This document shows, in pieces, positions 24,871 to 33,469 of a DNA stretch of 64,000 nt. The notes beneath the pieces are model-generated. The model did no database searches and was not told the origin of the DNA. It worked only from the letters and a program-made list of their open reading frames with translations. How positions within the stretch are numbered: the first letter of the stretch is position 1; each line of letters begins with the position of its first letter. The stretch covers positions 1,512,001-1,576,000 of the forward strand of contig NZ_FXAF01000006.1 in NCBI RefSeq assembly GCF_900177415.1, written 5' to 3'. The stretch comes from Xaviernesmea oryzae. Its GTDB lineage: Bacteria > Pseudomonadota > Alphaproteobacteria > Rhizobiales > Rhizobiaceae. The position numbers and the translations under genes are program-made.

Positions 24871-26442
24871 CTACGGCGTAACCTCGACCAGGGCATAGGC
24901 GAACCGGTACCGGTCGTCCGGCTGCCCGTAATTGTAGGGAAGAGCGGTGATCCGGGCCTGCGGCACACTGCCGGCGATGCCGCGCTCCTGCAGATATTGC
25001 GTGAATTTCTCCGGGAAGCCGGAGGGCATGCTGCCGTCGGAATTCCGCCAGACGAACAGGATGCGCCGGTGGGGCGGCATCGGCAGCGCGTGGATATCTG
25101 TGGGCGTGGAGGTCGTCCTGACCGGGGTCGAGGGCAGATTGAACCGCAGGTTTCCGGCGAGTTGCCCATCGGAGGCGACGATCAGGGTCGGCACGGAAGC
25201 AGTAAGCGGCCGGATTTCGTCCGAAAACGCCTGAAAGGGATGATGGGAATATTGATACTTCCCCGTGATCGGGGCCGCGGCGAAGCGGCCGAAGAGGATC
25301 GACGGGATCAGCACCATGATGACGAGCGCCACGCCCCACATCCGCTTCAGGCCCGGCTGCAGCTCGATTGCCGCAGCGTCGACCTTCACCGTCAGATAAA
25401 GCGGCAGCACGAGGAGGATCGGCGTCAGCCACCGGTCCCGCACCCTCTCGACGCCCGCGAAAAGGATCAGCAGGACGATGAAGCCGAGCGAGAAGAGCAG
25501 GATCCGGCCGACGAGCCGCGTCCGGTCGTTTCGGGCCCGGATCACGTCGCGCAACCGTTCGCGATAGACCGCGGCGAAGAGGATCACCGTCAGCGCGCCG
25601 AAGCCCAGCACGGCAAGCGCAAGCGAACCGAGACCTTCGAAGATCGCCAGGATGAAGTTGATGTCGTCGCCCAACAGCTTGCGCATCGTATGGCTGCTGG
25701 TCACCCCGAAATGCTCGGTGAGCCAGAGCGCGTGCGGCAGGACGATGAGGAGCGCCACCACGCCCGCGATCAGGAGCCGCCAGTCGAGCAGGCGCCGTCG
25801 CCGGTCCGGGTCGCTCGCGAGAGCCAGGAAGGCTGCGGCCGGCAGCACGATGAAATTGTATTTGGCGATCCCGCCGATGCCGGTCGCGATACCGAGCAGG
25901 AGGAAGGAGCCGATCGAAGGCCGGTTGAGCGCCTTGAAGAGGGCATAGAGAAACAGCGAGGCGGCGAAGATGGTCGCGACGGTGTGGCTGAGATCGCGTT
26001 GCGCCTCGAACGCGACTTGCGGGATGGTCAGCAGGCCGAGGGCTGCGACGACGGCAAGCTGCCTGTCGCGCAGGATCTGACGCGCCGCCAGCCAGTAGAA
26101 GAGATAGGACCCGAAGAGCAGCAGGTTCTTGAGCAGCGAGAGCGTCGCGAGCGACAGGCCGAAAATCTGCACGGTGCCATATTGCAGCCAATTGTAGAAC
26201 GGCGGCTGCGAACTGTATCCCGCCAGCAGCCATTGGGAGAAATAGCTCTGTTCGGCTTCGTCCAGCTCCAGAGAATGCGGCAGCATCATCCGGAGGATGA
26301 CGTTCACGGCGAAATAGACTGCCAGCACGATCAGCAGGACGTGGCGGCCGGAAGCTGTAGCGTCTTTTGCCGTCTCCGCGTTGTCTAGCCGCACCTGTTC
26401 TCTCCGCAATGAGATTGGGCTTCCTCGGTCAAGGTGTTCCAT
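24871..26442 (-). CDS. GT39-family membrane glycosyltransferase (RgtA-D/ArnT-like), copy 1
   Basis: 523 residues with about ten hydrophobic helices. The first periplasmic loop has the catalytic acidic motif LELDEAEQSYFSQW, as in ArnT and PMT enzymes that move a sugar from polyprenyl phosphate to an acceptor on the periplasmic side. The rhizobial RgtA-D proteins, which add galacturonic acid to lipopolysaccharide core or lipid A, belong here. It overlaps the next upstream gene, a paralogue, by 14 bp and is in one operon with a GT2. The sugar and acceptor are not determined by the sequence. Confidence 0.88.
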   Translation of the reverse strand: MEHLDRGSPISLRREQVRLDNAETAKDATASGRHVLLIVLAVYFAVNVILRMMLPHSLELDEAEQSYFSQWLLAGYSSQPPFYNWLQYGTVQIFGLSLATLSLLKNLLLFGSYLFYWLAARQILRDRQLAVVAALGLLTIPQVAFEAQRDLSHTVATIFAASLFLYALFKALNRPSIGSFLLLGIATGIGGIAKYNFIVLPAAAFLALASDPDRRRRLLDWRLLIAGVVALLIVLPHALWLTEHFGVTSSHTMRKLLGDDINFILAIFEGLGSLALAVLGFGALTVILFAAVYRERLRDVIRARNDRTRLVGRILLFSLGFIVLLILFAGVERVRDRWLTPILLVLPLYLTVKVDAAAIELQPGLKRMWGVALVIMVLIPSILFGRFAAAPITGKYQYSHHPFQAFSDEIRPLTASVPTLIVASDGQLAGNLRFNLPSTPVRTTSTPTDIHALPMPPHRRILFVWRNSDGSMPSGFPEKFTQYLQERGIAGSVPQARITALPYNYGQPDDRYRFAYALVEVTP

Positions 26443-27943
26443 TCACCCAGGCATAGCCGAAGAGCACGTTGTGTCGTCCACCGGAAAAAAGATAAGGCAC
26501 GGACATCGTCCGGGGCGCAAGACCGTCCGGCGGAATTCCCTGTTCGGCGGCATAAGCCTTGAGCAAGGCCGGAACCTCGGCATTTTCCGGCGCCGACCAG
26601 ATGACCAGCCCCGGCCGCGCCTTGTCCGCCTCGCCAAGGGGCGGCGTCTGCTCGAAGCTCGGCAGCAGAACGCGCGCATCCTTCAGTTCCAGCCGCGCGA
26701 TGGCGGCGAGGAACTGATCGGAGGCGATCACATAGGCGGGGTTCGCGCCCGGCCGTTCGGCCAGAACCTGTCGGATGAAAGGACCGGCCGGAAGGTTTTC
26801 CTTTCCGTAGTCGCCGAAGCGCGGGCCTATCACGTTGGCAACGGCGAGATAGAGCACGAACCCGAGCGCCAGGGCCGAGACGGGAAAGAAGAGCCGCGGC
26901 ACGCCGCGGGACGTGTCGGCGCCGGCGGCATCGAGCTTCAGGCAGAGATAGAGCGGCAGAAGCAGGAGAAACGGCGAGAGCCATTTCTGGCTGATACTGG
27001 TGGCGCCGAAGCCGAGCCCGACGATGCCGACCCCGACTAGGCAGAGGATGATCATGCGGCCGGTGACCCGCGTCCATTGGTTCTCGGCCCGCCAGGCGTG
27101 GACGAGCGTGCGGCGGAAGGCGAGAAGGAAGAAGCCGAGGACGGGAAGTCCGCCGTTGAGGGCGGCCGCAACCAGCGTGCCGATGCCGGAAAGTCCGTCG
27201 AGGACGACATTGCCCGAGGCATCCCGGCGCATCGCCTTGATCGTGCCCGCCGTTGCCTCCGTGAGGTTGCCGAGCACCCAGAGCCCGTGCGGCAGGCAGA
27301 TGGCGGCGGCGACCAGTAGCGCCGGAATCAGCCGCCAGTCGAAGATGCGCTTGCGCAGGTCCGGTTCCGGCAGGATGGCGAGGATCGCCGCCACGGGCAC
27401 GATGACGAAATTATACTTGGCGATGAGCCCGATGCCGACCGCAAGGCCGGTCAGCACGTAGCTCCACAGGCTCGGCCGCGTCAGCGTCCGGAAGAAGGCA
27501 TAGGTGAACAGCGCGACGGCGAACAGCGTGGCGACCGCATGGGTGAGATCCCGCTGGGAAAGGACGCTCACCGCCGGCATGGCGATCACCCCGAGCATGG
27601 CGATCGCCGGGAGCCGCCGGTCCTTCAGCACGATCCGCGCCGCCAGCCCGTAGACGGTGCAGCAGAGAAAGAGCAGCAGGTTCTTGACGAGCGAGATCGC
27701 GAAGATCGACGGGCCGATGAGCTGGATGACGCCGTATTGCAGCCAGTTGTAGAAGGGCGGCTGCCGTCCGTATCCCATCAGCAGGAACTGCGACTGGAAA
27801 AGCTGCTCCGACTCGTCGCTCTGAAGCGCCTCCGAACGCAGCATCCTCAGGATGACCGCGATCGCGTAATATGCCGCGATCAGCCAAAGGACGAGGTCGG
27901 GCCGGCGGGCGAGCGCGTCACTGATGCGCCTGATCGCCCTCAT
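26429..27943 (-). CDS. GT39-family membrane glycosyltransferase, copy 2
   Basis: 504 residues from the ATG at 27943, which overlaps the GT2 stop by 26 bp; a TTG 15 nt earlier is an alternative. It is clearly paralogous to the neighbouring GT39: LQSDESEQLFQSQF matches the acidic motif and RQPPFYNWLQYGVIQL matches SQPPFYNWLQYGTVQI in copy 1. Identity is highest in the N-terminal catalytic part and lower in the periplasmic C-terminus, which suggests the same donor but different acceptor positions. Confidence 0.88.
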   Translation of the reverse strand: MRAIRRISDALARRPDLVLWLIAAYYAIAVILRMLRSEALQSDESEQLFQSQFLLMGYGRQPPFYNWLQYGVIQLIGPSIFAISLVKNLLLFLCCTVYGLAARIVLKDRRLPAIAMLGVIAMPAVSVLSQRDLTHAVATLFAVALFTYAFFRTLTRPSLWSYVLTGLAVGIGLIAKYNFVIVPVAAILAILPEPDLRKRIFDWRLIPALLVAAAICLPHGLWVLGNLTEATAGTIKAMRRDASGNVVLDGLSGIGTLVAAALNGGLPVLGFFLLAFRRTLVHAWRAENQWTRVTGRMIILCLVGVGIVGLGFGATSISQKWLSPFLLLLPLYLCLKLDAAGADTSRGVPRLFFPVSALALGFVLYLAVANVIGPRFGDYGKENLPAGPFIRQVLAERPGANPAYVIASDQFLAAIARLELKDARVLLPSFEQTPPLGEADKARPGLVIWSAPENAEVPALLKAYAAEQGIPPDGLAPRTMSVPYLFSGGRHNVLFGYAWVNGTP

Positions 27944-28937
27944 AGACTTCCCTGACAATGTAGCTGAGTGCCGTGTCTTCGCGATAATAGGTTCGGGCGA
28001 TCATTTCGGCGACGATGCCCGTGGTGATCATCTGCACCGCCGACAGGAACAGCATGACGCCGATCATGAAGAGCGGCCTTGTGCCGATGTCGTTGCCCAT
28101 GATGAACTTGTCGATGAAGAGATAGGCGAGGATGACCGCCGACAGCGCGCCGAGGCCGAGCCCGAGCGAGCCGAAGAAGTGCCCCGGCCGCGCCTTGAAG
28201 CGCATGAAGAACATCACCGACAGCAGGTCGAGGATCACCCGGAAAGTGCGGGAAATGCCGTATTTGGAGACGCCGTGCTGGCGCGCGTGATGCGTCACCG
28301 GCATTTCGCCGATCCGCGAACTCGGCACCACGCCGGCCACCCAGGCCGGAATGAAGCGGTGCATCTCGCCCATCAGCTTCACCTGCTTGATGACCGAGCC
28401 GCGATAGATTTTCAGGCTGCAGCCGTAATCGTGGAGGCGCACGCCGGTGATGCGGCCGATCAGCCGGTTGGCGATCCAGGACGGCACTTTCCGGAGGATG
28501 AGCCCGTCCTGGCGGTTCTTGCGCCAGCCGACGAGCAGGTCGAGCTCGCGCCGCTCCAGTTCCGCGACCATGGTCGGAATGTCGCTCGGATCGTTCTGCA
28601 GGTCGCCGTCGAGCGTCGCGATCAGGCGGCCCTGTGCCTGGTTGATGCCGGCCTGCATGGCGGCCGTCTGGCCGAAATTGCGCTGCAGCGCGACGATCTT
28701 GAGATCGAGACCGGGGCGGTCGAGCGCGCGTCTTGCATTGACGATCGTCGCATCCGTGCTGCCGTCGTCGACGAGGATGAGTTCCCAGGTCGCCGGATAA
28801 TTGGCCATTGCCGAGCAGATCCGCTCGATGAGCGGGCCGACGCTTTCTTCTTCGTTGAAGAGCGGCACGACGAGGGACAGTTCGATCGGTTCGGCCGCCT
28901 CGATGCGGCTTGTGACCGACTCTGCGGTTGTACGCAC
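27918..28937 (-). CDS. GT2 polyprenyl-phosphate glycosyltransferase (DPM1/ArnC/RgtE-like)
   Basis: 339 residues. The GT-A catalytic domain is shown by VVPLFNEEESVGPL, LVDDGSTDATI, LQRNFGQTAAMQAG and TLDGDLQNDP. Two C-terminal helices (FFGSLGLGLGALSAVILAYL and LFMIGVMLFLSAVQM) anchor it in the inner membrane. Such enzymes charge undecaprenyl or dodecaprenyl phosphate with a sugar on the cytoplasmic face, supplying GT39 enzymes like the two downstream. In rhizobia RgtE plays this role for galacturonic acid. The start is GTG with AGGAG 10 nt upstream. Confidence 0.9.
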   Translation of the reverse strand: MRTTAESVTSRIEAAEPIELSLVVPLFNEEESVGPLIERICSAMANYPATWELILVDDGSTDATIVNARRALDRPGLDLKIVALQRNFGQTAAMQAGINQAQGRLIATLDGDLQNDPSDIPTMVAELERRELDLLVGWRKNRQDGLILRKVPSWIANRLIGRITGVRLHDYGCSLKIYRGSVIKQVKLMGEMHRFIPAWVAGVVPSSRIGEMPVTHHARQHGVSKYGISRTFRVILDLLSVMFFMRFKARPGHFFGSLGLGLGALSAVILAYLFIDKFIMGNDIGTRPLFMIGVMLFLSAVQMITTGIVAEMIARTYYREDTALSYIVREVYEGDQAHQ

Positions 28938-29033
28938 CTTGTGTTTCTCCTAGAACCTCGGGCTTGAAACGGCGGCGTTACGATGCCGTCATCGGAACTC
29001 CACCCGAAACCGTCATATGGGGCACCCTACTAT

Positions 29034-29996
29034 ATGAAGAATTATCCGGTTGCCAGCCGCCGCGCATGGATAATTCGTCACGCCATGACGCTCGGAACCG
29101 TTGCGATCATTGCCGTCTACGCCGCCTTCATCCAGTGGGTATGGGGCTGGCAGAGCGTCGTGTCGCTCTGGAGCGGCGCCGGCTGGACCTCGGCTCTCGT
29201 TGCTCTTGCCCTGCTTCTCGGCACCTATGTGCTGCGCACCTGGCGCATCTACGACTACTTTCCGAAGGAGACCGGCGGGCATTTCGGCACCCTGCTCAGG
29301 CTCGTGCAGGTCCATAACCTCTTGAACGTCATGCTGCCGTTCCGCACCGGCGAGGCGAGCTTTCCGCTGCTGATGAGGCGCGAATTCGACGTCCCGCTCG
29401 CGCGCGGCACCTCGGCGCTCCTCGTCATGCGGCTCTTCGATCTTCATGCACTGCTCGCCGCCGCCGGCACGGGGCTGGCGCTGCAGACCGGCAAGGTCTG
29501 GGCCTGGGCGCTCTGGCTCCTTTTCCTGCTCCTGCCGGCACTGGCCTTTGCCCTGCGCGGGCACGCTTTCCGGCTTTTTGCGAAAGTGCTGCCGGTGAAG
29601 GCGGGGAAGCTCCTGGACGAGGTGGAGGCCGGCCTGCCGTTCGATGCCGGAGCCTTTGCCCGGGCCTGGGGCGCGACGCTCGTCAACTGGTTCACCAAGA
29701 TTGCCGTGCTCGCCTGGGTTCTCGGCCTGCTGGGCGGCCTTTCCATCGCTCCGAGCTTCGGCGGTGCACTGGGCGGCGAGCTTTCGTCCGTCCTGCCGGT
29801 CCACGCCCCCGCCGGCGTCGGCACCTATCCGGCCGGCATCACCGCCGGCGCTCTCGCCTTCGGTGGCGATGCGGGCAGGCAGGCCCTGGAGGAACTCGGC
29901 CAGGCGGCGGTCAACACGCATCTCCTGGTGATCGTATCCTCGCTCGTCGGCACGGCCCTGTCTCTGTTCGCGGCAAGGCCGAAGAAGGGCGAGTGA
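29034..29996 (+). CDS. lysylphosphatidylglycerol synthase TM-region / flippase-like membrane protein
   Basis: 320 residues from the ATG at 29034. About eight hydrophobic helices, with LLNVMLPFRTGEASFPLLMR matching the conserved N/G-rich loop of the LPG_synthase_TM (UPF0104) family, and PVHAPAGVGTYPAGI the second conserved loop. Members are integral proteins thought to flip or bind lipids. Being divergent from the GT2-GT39 operon (97 bp between start codons), it may move the lipid-linked sugar or belong to the same lipopolysaccharide pathway. The stop codon abuts that of vapC. A second family member is at 49.8 kb. Confidence 0.85.
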   Translation: MKNYPVASRRAWIIRHAMTLGTVAIIAVYAAFIQWVWGWQSVVSLWSGAGWTSALVALALLLGTYVLRTWRIYDYFPKETGGHFGTLLRLVQVHNLLNVMLPFRTGEASFPLLMRREFDVPLARGTSALLVMRLFDLHALLAAAGTGLALQTGKVWAWALWLLFLLLPALAFALRGHAFRLFAKVLPVKAGKLLDEVEAGLPFDAGAFARAWGATLVNWFTKIAVLAWVLGLLGGLSIAPSFGGALGGELSSVLPVHAPAGVGTYPAGITAGALAFGGDAGRQALEELGQAAVNTHLLVIVSSLVGTALSLFAARPKKGE

Positions 29997-30386
29997 TCAG
30001 GCGATTTTCAGGCCGAGGTGTTCGGCCATCGGCGCATAGTCCTTATCCGCATGCAAAAGACTGTGGCCGTGTTCGATGCAATAAGTGCCGATGATCATGT
30101 CTATCGTCTTCCGGACTGTGATGCCTCGATCGCGTAACGTCCGGTAGTTGGCTGCGGCTTTTATTGCCAGTGAGGGAGACAACATGGAAACAGCGGAGAA
30201 TTCGCGAAAATTCTGCTCTATCCAGCGGGCCTGATGATAGTCGCGCGCACCTTGAAGAACTTCGAGCATGATAATGTCGCCGACGAGAACGAGACCTTGC
30301 TGTATGTATGACCGAAGTCTTGCTGCGACCTCTACGTCGTCTTTCCGGAACAGCGATATCCAGACGGAGCTGTCGGCGATGATCAT
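29997..30386 (-). CDS. VapC-family PIN-domain toxin
   Basis: 129 residues from the ATG at 30386, which overlaps the antitoxin stop (ATGA). PIN-domain acidic residues are visible: IIADSSVWI at the N-terminus, then LEVLQG (Glu), TIDMIIGTYC (Asp) and HADKDYAPMAEHLG (Asp) at the C-terminus. These hold Mg2+ for ribonuclease activity; VapC toxins usually cut tRNAs or rRNA. It is translationally coupled behind its antitoxin. Confidence 0.92.
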   Translation of the reverse strand: MIIADSSVWISLFRKDDVEVAARLRSYIQQGLVLVGDIIMLEVLQGARDYHQARWIEQNFREFSAVSMLSPSLAIKAAANYRTLRDRGITVRKTIDMIIGTYCIEHGHSLLHADKDYAPMAEHLGLKIA

Positions 30387-30613
30387 TGGGGATCTTTCAA
30401 ACCCCAATCCGCAAACCTCGTTGAGCCATTTCGCATGGCGTCGAGATCCTCTTCCCAGCCTATGCCTTCAAGATTGTCGACTGCCCGCATCTGCCGACGA
30501 ATTCTGACCAAATCTTTCAAGGCCTGCTCGACCGTCGCCTTCTTCGTGGGCAAGCCGGTCAGTTCCATCGCTTCGGCGATCAACTCGTCATCCAGTTCAA
30601 TGTTGGTGCGCAT
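30383..30613 (-). CDS. VapB-family antitoxin
   Basis: 76 residues from the ATG at 30613. The N-terminus RTNIELDDELIAEAMELTG is a ribbon-helix-helix of the DUF2191 type, then a helix, then a C-terminal tail (FADWGLKDPQ) that would wrap around VapC. Longer upstream frames lack a ribosome binding site. The promoter just upstream carries a palindrome expected to bind the VapBC complex for autorepression. Confidence 0.92.
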   Translation of the reverse strand: MRTNIELDDELIAEAMELTGLPTKKATVEQALKDLVRIRRQMRAVDNLEGIGWEEDLDAMRNGSTRFADWGLKDPQ

Positions 30614-30624
30614 GGCTGCCTCAT

Positions 30625-30650
30625 GTGTATAAATTCCGAGAATTATACAC
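30625..30650. promoter_or_regulatory. VapBC operator palindrome
   Basis: A 26-bp dyad with perfect arms GTGTATAA (30625-30632) and TTATACAC (30643-30650) lies 12 bp before the antitoxin ATG and contains -10-like TATAAT-type sequence. Position and symmetry fit autoregulation by the toxin-antitoxin complex. Confidence 0.7.
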
Positions 30651-30673
30651 CAAGGCAAGCCTTGCTGACAACA

Positions 30674-32176
30674 TCACTGAAACGCCGTCTCGTAGAAGCT
30701 TCTGAGCTTGCGCGAATGCAGCTTCTCGATCGGCATGGCGGCGAGCTTCTGCACGGCGCGGATGCCGATCTGCAGGTGCTGGCTGACCTGGCTGCGGTAG
30801 AAGGCGGTCGCCATGCCCGGCAGTTTCAGCTCGCCATGCAGCGGCCGGTCGGAGACGCAGAGCAGCGTCCCGTAGGGCACGCGGAAGCGGAAGCCGTTCG
30901 CCGCGATCGTCGCCGATTCCATGTCGAGCGCGATCGCCCGCGACTGCGACAGGCGCTTCACCGGCCCGCGCTGGTCGCGGAGTTCCCAGTTGCGGTTGTC
31001 GATCGTCGCGACGGTGCCGGTGCGCATGATCCGCTTCAGGTCGAAACCCTGGTAGCCGGTCACTTCCTCGACCGCGCTTTCCAGCGCCTGCTGCACTTCC
31101 GCGAGCGCCGGGATAGGCACCCAGACCGGCAGGTCGTCGTCGAGCACGTGATCCTCGCGCACATAGGCATGGGCGAGTACGTAGTCGCCGAGCCGCTGGC
31201 TGTTGCGCAGTCCGGCGCAATGGCCGACCATCAGCCAGGCATGCGGACGGAGCACCGCGATATGGTCGGTGATCGTCTTGGCGTTCGACGGGCCGACGCC
31301 GATATTGACGAGCGTGATGCCGGCATGCCCCTTCTTCTTGAGGTGATAGGCGGGCATCTGCGGCAGCCGCACGACCGCGTCCGTCTCCGGCTTGTCGGAG
31401 CCGGCTGGCGTGATGATGTTGCCGGGTTCGACGAAAGCCGTGTAGCCGTCGCCGCCCTTGGCCATCAGCGCGCGCGCCCAGGCGGCGAACTCGTCGATAT
31501 AGAACTGGTAGTTCGTGAAGAGCACGAAGTTCTGGAAGTGGTCCGCGCTGGTTGCCGTATAGTGGCTGAGGCGCGCGAGCGAATAATCGATGCGCTGCGC
31601 CGTGAAGGGGGCGAGCGGTGCGGGCTCGCCGGGCGTCTGGTCGTATTCGCCGTTGGCGATCAGGTCGTCGGTATTGTTGAGATCCGGCGTGTCGAACAGA
31701 TCGCGCAAGGAGATGTCGGCAAGCGCGTTCGAGGCCGAGGCTTCCACATGCGCGCCCTCGCCGAAGGCGAAATGCAGCGGGATCGGCGTCGTCGATTCCG
31801 AAATCGTCACCGGAACGTTGTGATTGCGCATCAGGAGGTCGAGCTGCTCTTTCAGATAGTGCCGGAAGAGCTTCGGCCGGGTGATGGTGGTCGTGTATAT
31901 GCCCGGTGCCGTCACATGGCCGTAGGAGAGGCGCGAATCGGCATGACCGAAGGACGTCGTCTCGATGCTGACCTGGGGATAGCAGGCGCGGTAGCGGCCG
32001 GTGACGGAGGCGCCGTCGGCAAGCGCGCCGAAAGCATCGATCAGGAAGCGCGTGTTGCGCTCGTAGAGTTCAGTCAGGGCATCAACCGCTTCGACCGCGT
32101 TGTCGAACGCGCGCGGCTCGGCCGCGCTCGGGCTGATGAAGGGAAGCGGAGAGAGTGAAAAGATTCGTGTGTTCAT
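30674..32176 (-). CDS. amn: AMP nucleosidase
   Basis: 500 residues, full length for Amn. The N-terminal AMP nucleosidase-specific domain (RYRACYPQVSIETTSFG, SYGHVTAPGIYTTTITRP) is followed by a nucleoside-phosphorylase fold: TLVNIGVGPSNAKTITDH, MVGHCAGLRNSQRLGDYVLA, and ALDMESATIAANGFRFRVPY with the catalytic acidic residues. The enzyme splits AMP to adenine and ribose 5-phosphate, controlling adenylate pools in the cytoplasm. It stands between the VapBC module and the small-protein array and has no operon partner. Confidence 0.96.
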   Translation of the reverse strand: MNTRIFSLSPLPFISPSAAEPRAFDNAVEAVDALTELYERNTRFLIDAFGALADGASVTGRYRACYPQVSIETTSFGHADSRLSYGHVTAPGIYTTTITRPKLFRHYLKEQLDLLMRNHNVPVTISESTTPIPLHFAFGEGAHVEASASNALADISLRDLFDTPDLNNTDDLIANGEYDQTPGEPAPLAPFTAQRIDYSLARLSHYTATSADHFQNFVLFTNYQFYIDEFAAWARALMAKGGDGYTAFVEPGNIITPAGSDKPETDAVVRLPQMPAYHLKKKGHAGITLVNIGVGPSNAKTITDHIAVLRPHAWLMVGHCAGLRNSQRLGDYVLAHAYVREDHVLDDDLPVWVPIPALAEVQQALESAVEEVTGYQGFDLKRIMRTGTVATIDNRNWELRDQRGPVKRLSQSRAIALDMESATIAANGFRFRVPYGTLLCVSDRPLHGELKLPGMATAFYRSQVSQHLQIGIRAVQKLAAMPIEKLHSRKLRSFYETAFQ

Positions 32177-32262
32177 GCGCCATTATAATGGGAACTCGTT
32201 GACAATCAAACGACGCTGCCAAACGACGCTGCGCTGCCGCCCGCGGTGGCCGCGCGAATTTC

Positions 32263-32433
32263 TCAAAGTGCTGCGACGCAGCCGGGCGTGGCGGGATGAT
32301 AGCACTGTGCCGCCGTTCCGAGATGGACGCGCAGCTCCTTGCGGCTCGGCTCCGCGACAAGCGCGCCGAAAGCCAGCGCGAAGATTGTCATGATCAGCGT
32401 TACGATGGTCAAGCGGCGCACAAGAACGGACAT
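32263..32433 (-). CDS. 56-residue exported or membrane-anchored small protein
   Basis: From the ATG at 32433, with GAGAAGG upstream, the product begins MSVLVRRLTIVTLIMTIFAL, a basic start plus hydrophobic helix, and continues with a short polar tail containing two cysteines (AAQCYHPATPGCVAAL). It could be a signal-anchored or secreted micro-protein with one disulfide. The open frame extends far upstream but over terminator-like sequence, so the short form is preferred. The function is unknown. Confidence 0.55.
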   Translation of the reverse strand: MSVLVRRLTIVTLIMTIFALAFGALVAEPSRKELRVHLGTAAQCYHPATPGCVAAL

Positions 32434-32622
32434 GGCCTTCTCCCCGGTCCCAATAAGGGCAGAATGAAGGCGAGGGGCTGAATGTGTCCTGAGAGGCGGG
32501 TTCATCGGGTGTTCAGAATGATGAATGGCGGGCCGCATTTGAAGAATCGCCCTGCTCGCCGGGGGTGTCCGGGAATGGAAGCGAAGAGACCGAGGAGCGT
32601 CCTCCTCGGCCGGCGGTCCATG

Positions 32623-32649
32623 AAAAAAGCCGGCCCAGGGGACCGGCTT
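32623..32649 (-). terminator. intrinsic terminator of the GDYY array's last gene
   Basis: Read on the minus strand, AAGCCGG, a 9-base loop and CCGGCTT are followed by a run of T residues, a standard rho-independent terminator. It lies after hairpin H5 and closes the transcript of the gene at 32718-33005. Confidence 0.8.
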
Positions 32650-32663
32650 ATCTCTTGAACTAT

Positions 32664-32697
32664 GCTCCCGACCCAAGGCTGCGACCTGTGCGGGAGC
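32664..32697 (-). promoter_or_regulatory. conserved-loop hairpin H5
   Basis: Stem GCTCCCG / CGGGAGC (7 bp). The loop contains GCTGCGACCTG on the + strand (CAGGTCGCAGC in the RNA of the minus-strand genes). CGGTATCTTGAAT follows on the + side, i.e. ATTCAAGATACCG precedes the stem in the RNA. It is the fifth copy of an element that differs in stem sequence but keeps the loop; see H1-H4. Confidence 0.6.
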
Positions 32698-32717
32698 CGG
32701 TATCTTGAATCAAATGC

Positions 32718-33005
32718 TTAGTTATGAGGCGTCAGAACGCCGTCATAATAATCGCCGGTGTCGTGGCCGCCGTCGAGATCGGCGTCACCGGACGTGCTGT
32801 TGTTGTATCGGTACATTCCGGTGCTCGGGTAGATGCTGCCGGTCGACATGGTGTCGATGTCCTGGCCGCGCGACTGCTGGATGGTCGGCGGGGACTGGGG
32901 CAGGGCATCCGGGTTCGAATAGACCGCATCCTGTGCGGCTGCGGCGCCGGCAAAGCCGGCGGAAACGATCAGCACTGCGATACCGGAAGTGAGATAGGTC
33001 TTCAT
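32718..33005 (-). CDS. small secreted protein, distant member of GDYYxG family
   Basis: 95 residues: signal peptide (MKTYLTSGIAVLIVSAGFAG to AAAAQ), a Pro/Ser/Gln-rich middle with STGSIYPSTG, and a C-terminal DTGDYYDGVLTPHN. Compared with the four genes upstream it lacks the N-terminal GDYY copy, is longer, and has its own upstream region of over 400 bp, so it is the most diverged paralogue and probably has its own promoter. There are no cysteines. The function is unknown. Confidence 0.8.
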   Translation of the reverse strand: MKTYLTSGIAVLIVSAGFAGAAAAQDAVYSNPDALPQSPPTIQQSRGQDIDTMSTGSIYPSTGMYRYNNSTSGDADLDGGHDTGDYYDGVLTPHN

Positions 33006-33294
33006 TTTCCTGTCCTTTCCATGAGGCTTTATGCTGCGAAGCGATGTCGCGATCGCTCCGTCCAGGTACAAATCCCTGGGCGGACGGATCGTTCCAACGT
33101 CCGCGAAACGGAATCGTCGCGGATTCCCCCGAAAAACGGGGCGGAATCGGAAAATTGGAGGAATGTTTCGGGAGATGCGGTGGAATGATGGGCGAAATCT
33201 CACGCCGATGAGCGTGATCGTGATTGATTCGCCGGAAAGCTTCACCTAATCTTGAATACGATGGCTGGTTTCAGAGTCCGGCCATCCTCGCACC

Positions 33295-33321
33295 GGAAAG
33301 ACGATTGCGACCCGTCTTTCC
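33295..33321 (-). promoter_or_regulatory. conserved-loop hairpin H4
   Basis: A perfect 9-bp stem GGAAAGACG / CGTCTTTCC encloses the 9-base loop ATTGCGACC. CGGTGTCTTGAATGAACTGCG follows on the + side in pieces matching the other copies. It has the shortest loop and the longest stem of the set. Confidence 0.65.
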
Positions 33322-33346
33322 AAATCGGTGTCTTGAATGAACTGCG

Positions 33347-33374
33347 AATACCAGCCGCTTGCGCGGCTGGTATT
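33347..33374. terminator. 12-bp perfect hairpin, likely transcription end
   Basis: Arms AATACCAGCCGC (33347-33358) and GCGGCTGGTATT (33363-33374) with loop TTGC. T-rich sequence follows on the + side and A-rich on the minus side, so its direction is ambiguous. It may end the four-gene array transcript. Confidence 0.55.
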
Positions 33375-33469
33375 TCTATTTTCACCTACCATTTTCATGG
33401 CGATCCCGCGCGGGCCTTTGTGATCCGAGGCCTGTAGTCCTTGCGCGGGCTGCCGATCGCGAAACGCGA

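Larger units (their letters stand above)
33006..33469 (-). other. intergenic region with orphan repeat unit inside the array
   Basis: 464 bp without a convincing gene. In minus-strand order it holds a small hairpin right after the stop of the gene at 33470, a 12-bp perfect hairpin, a copy of the post-stop sequence TTCATTCAAGACACCGA, hairpin H4, then ACTCTGAAACC, similar to the leader ACTCTGAARGGAC found before other array genes, but no array gene follows. This looks like a repeat unit whose gene was lost. The last ~200 bp should contain the promoter of the gene at 32718-33005. Confidence 0.5.
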
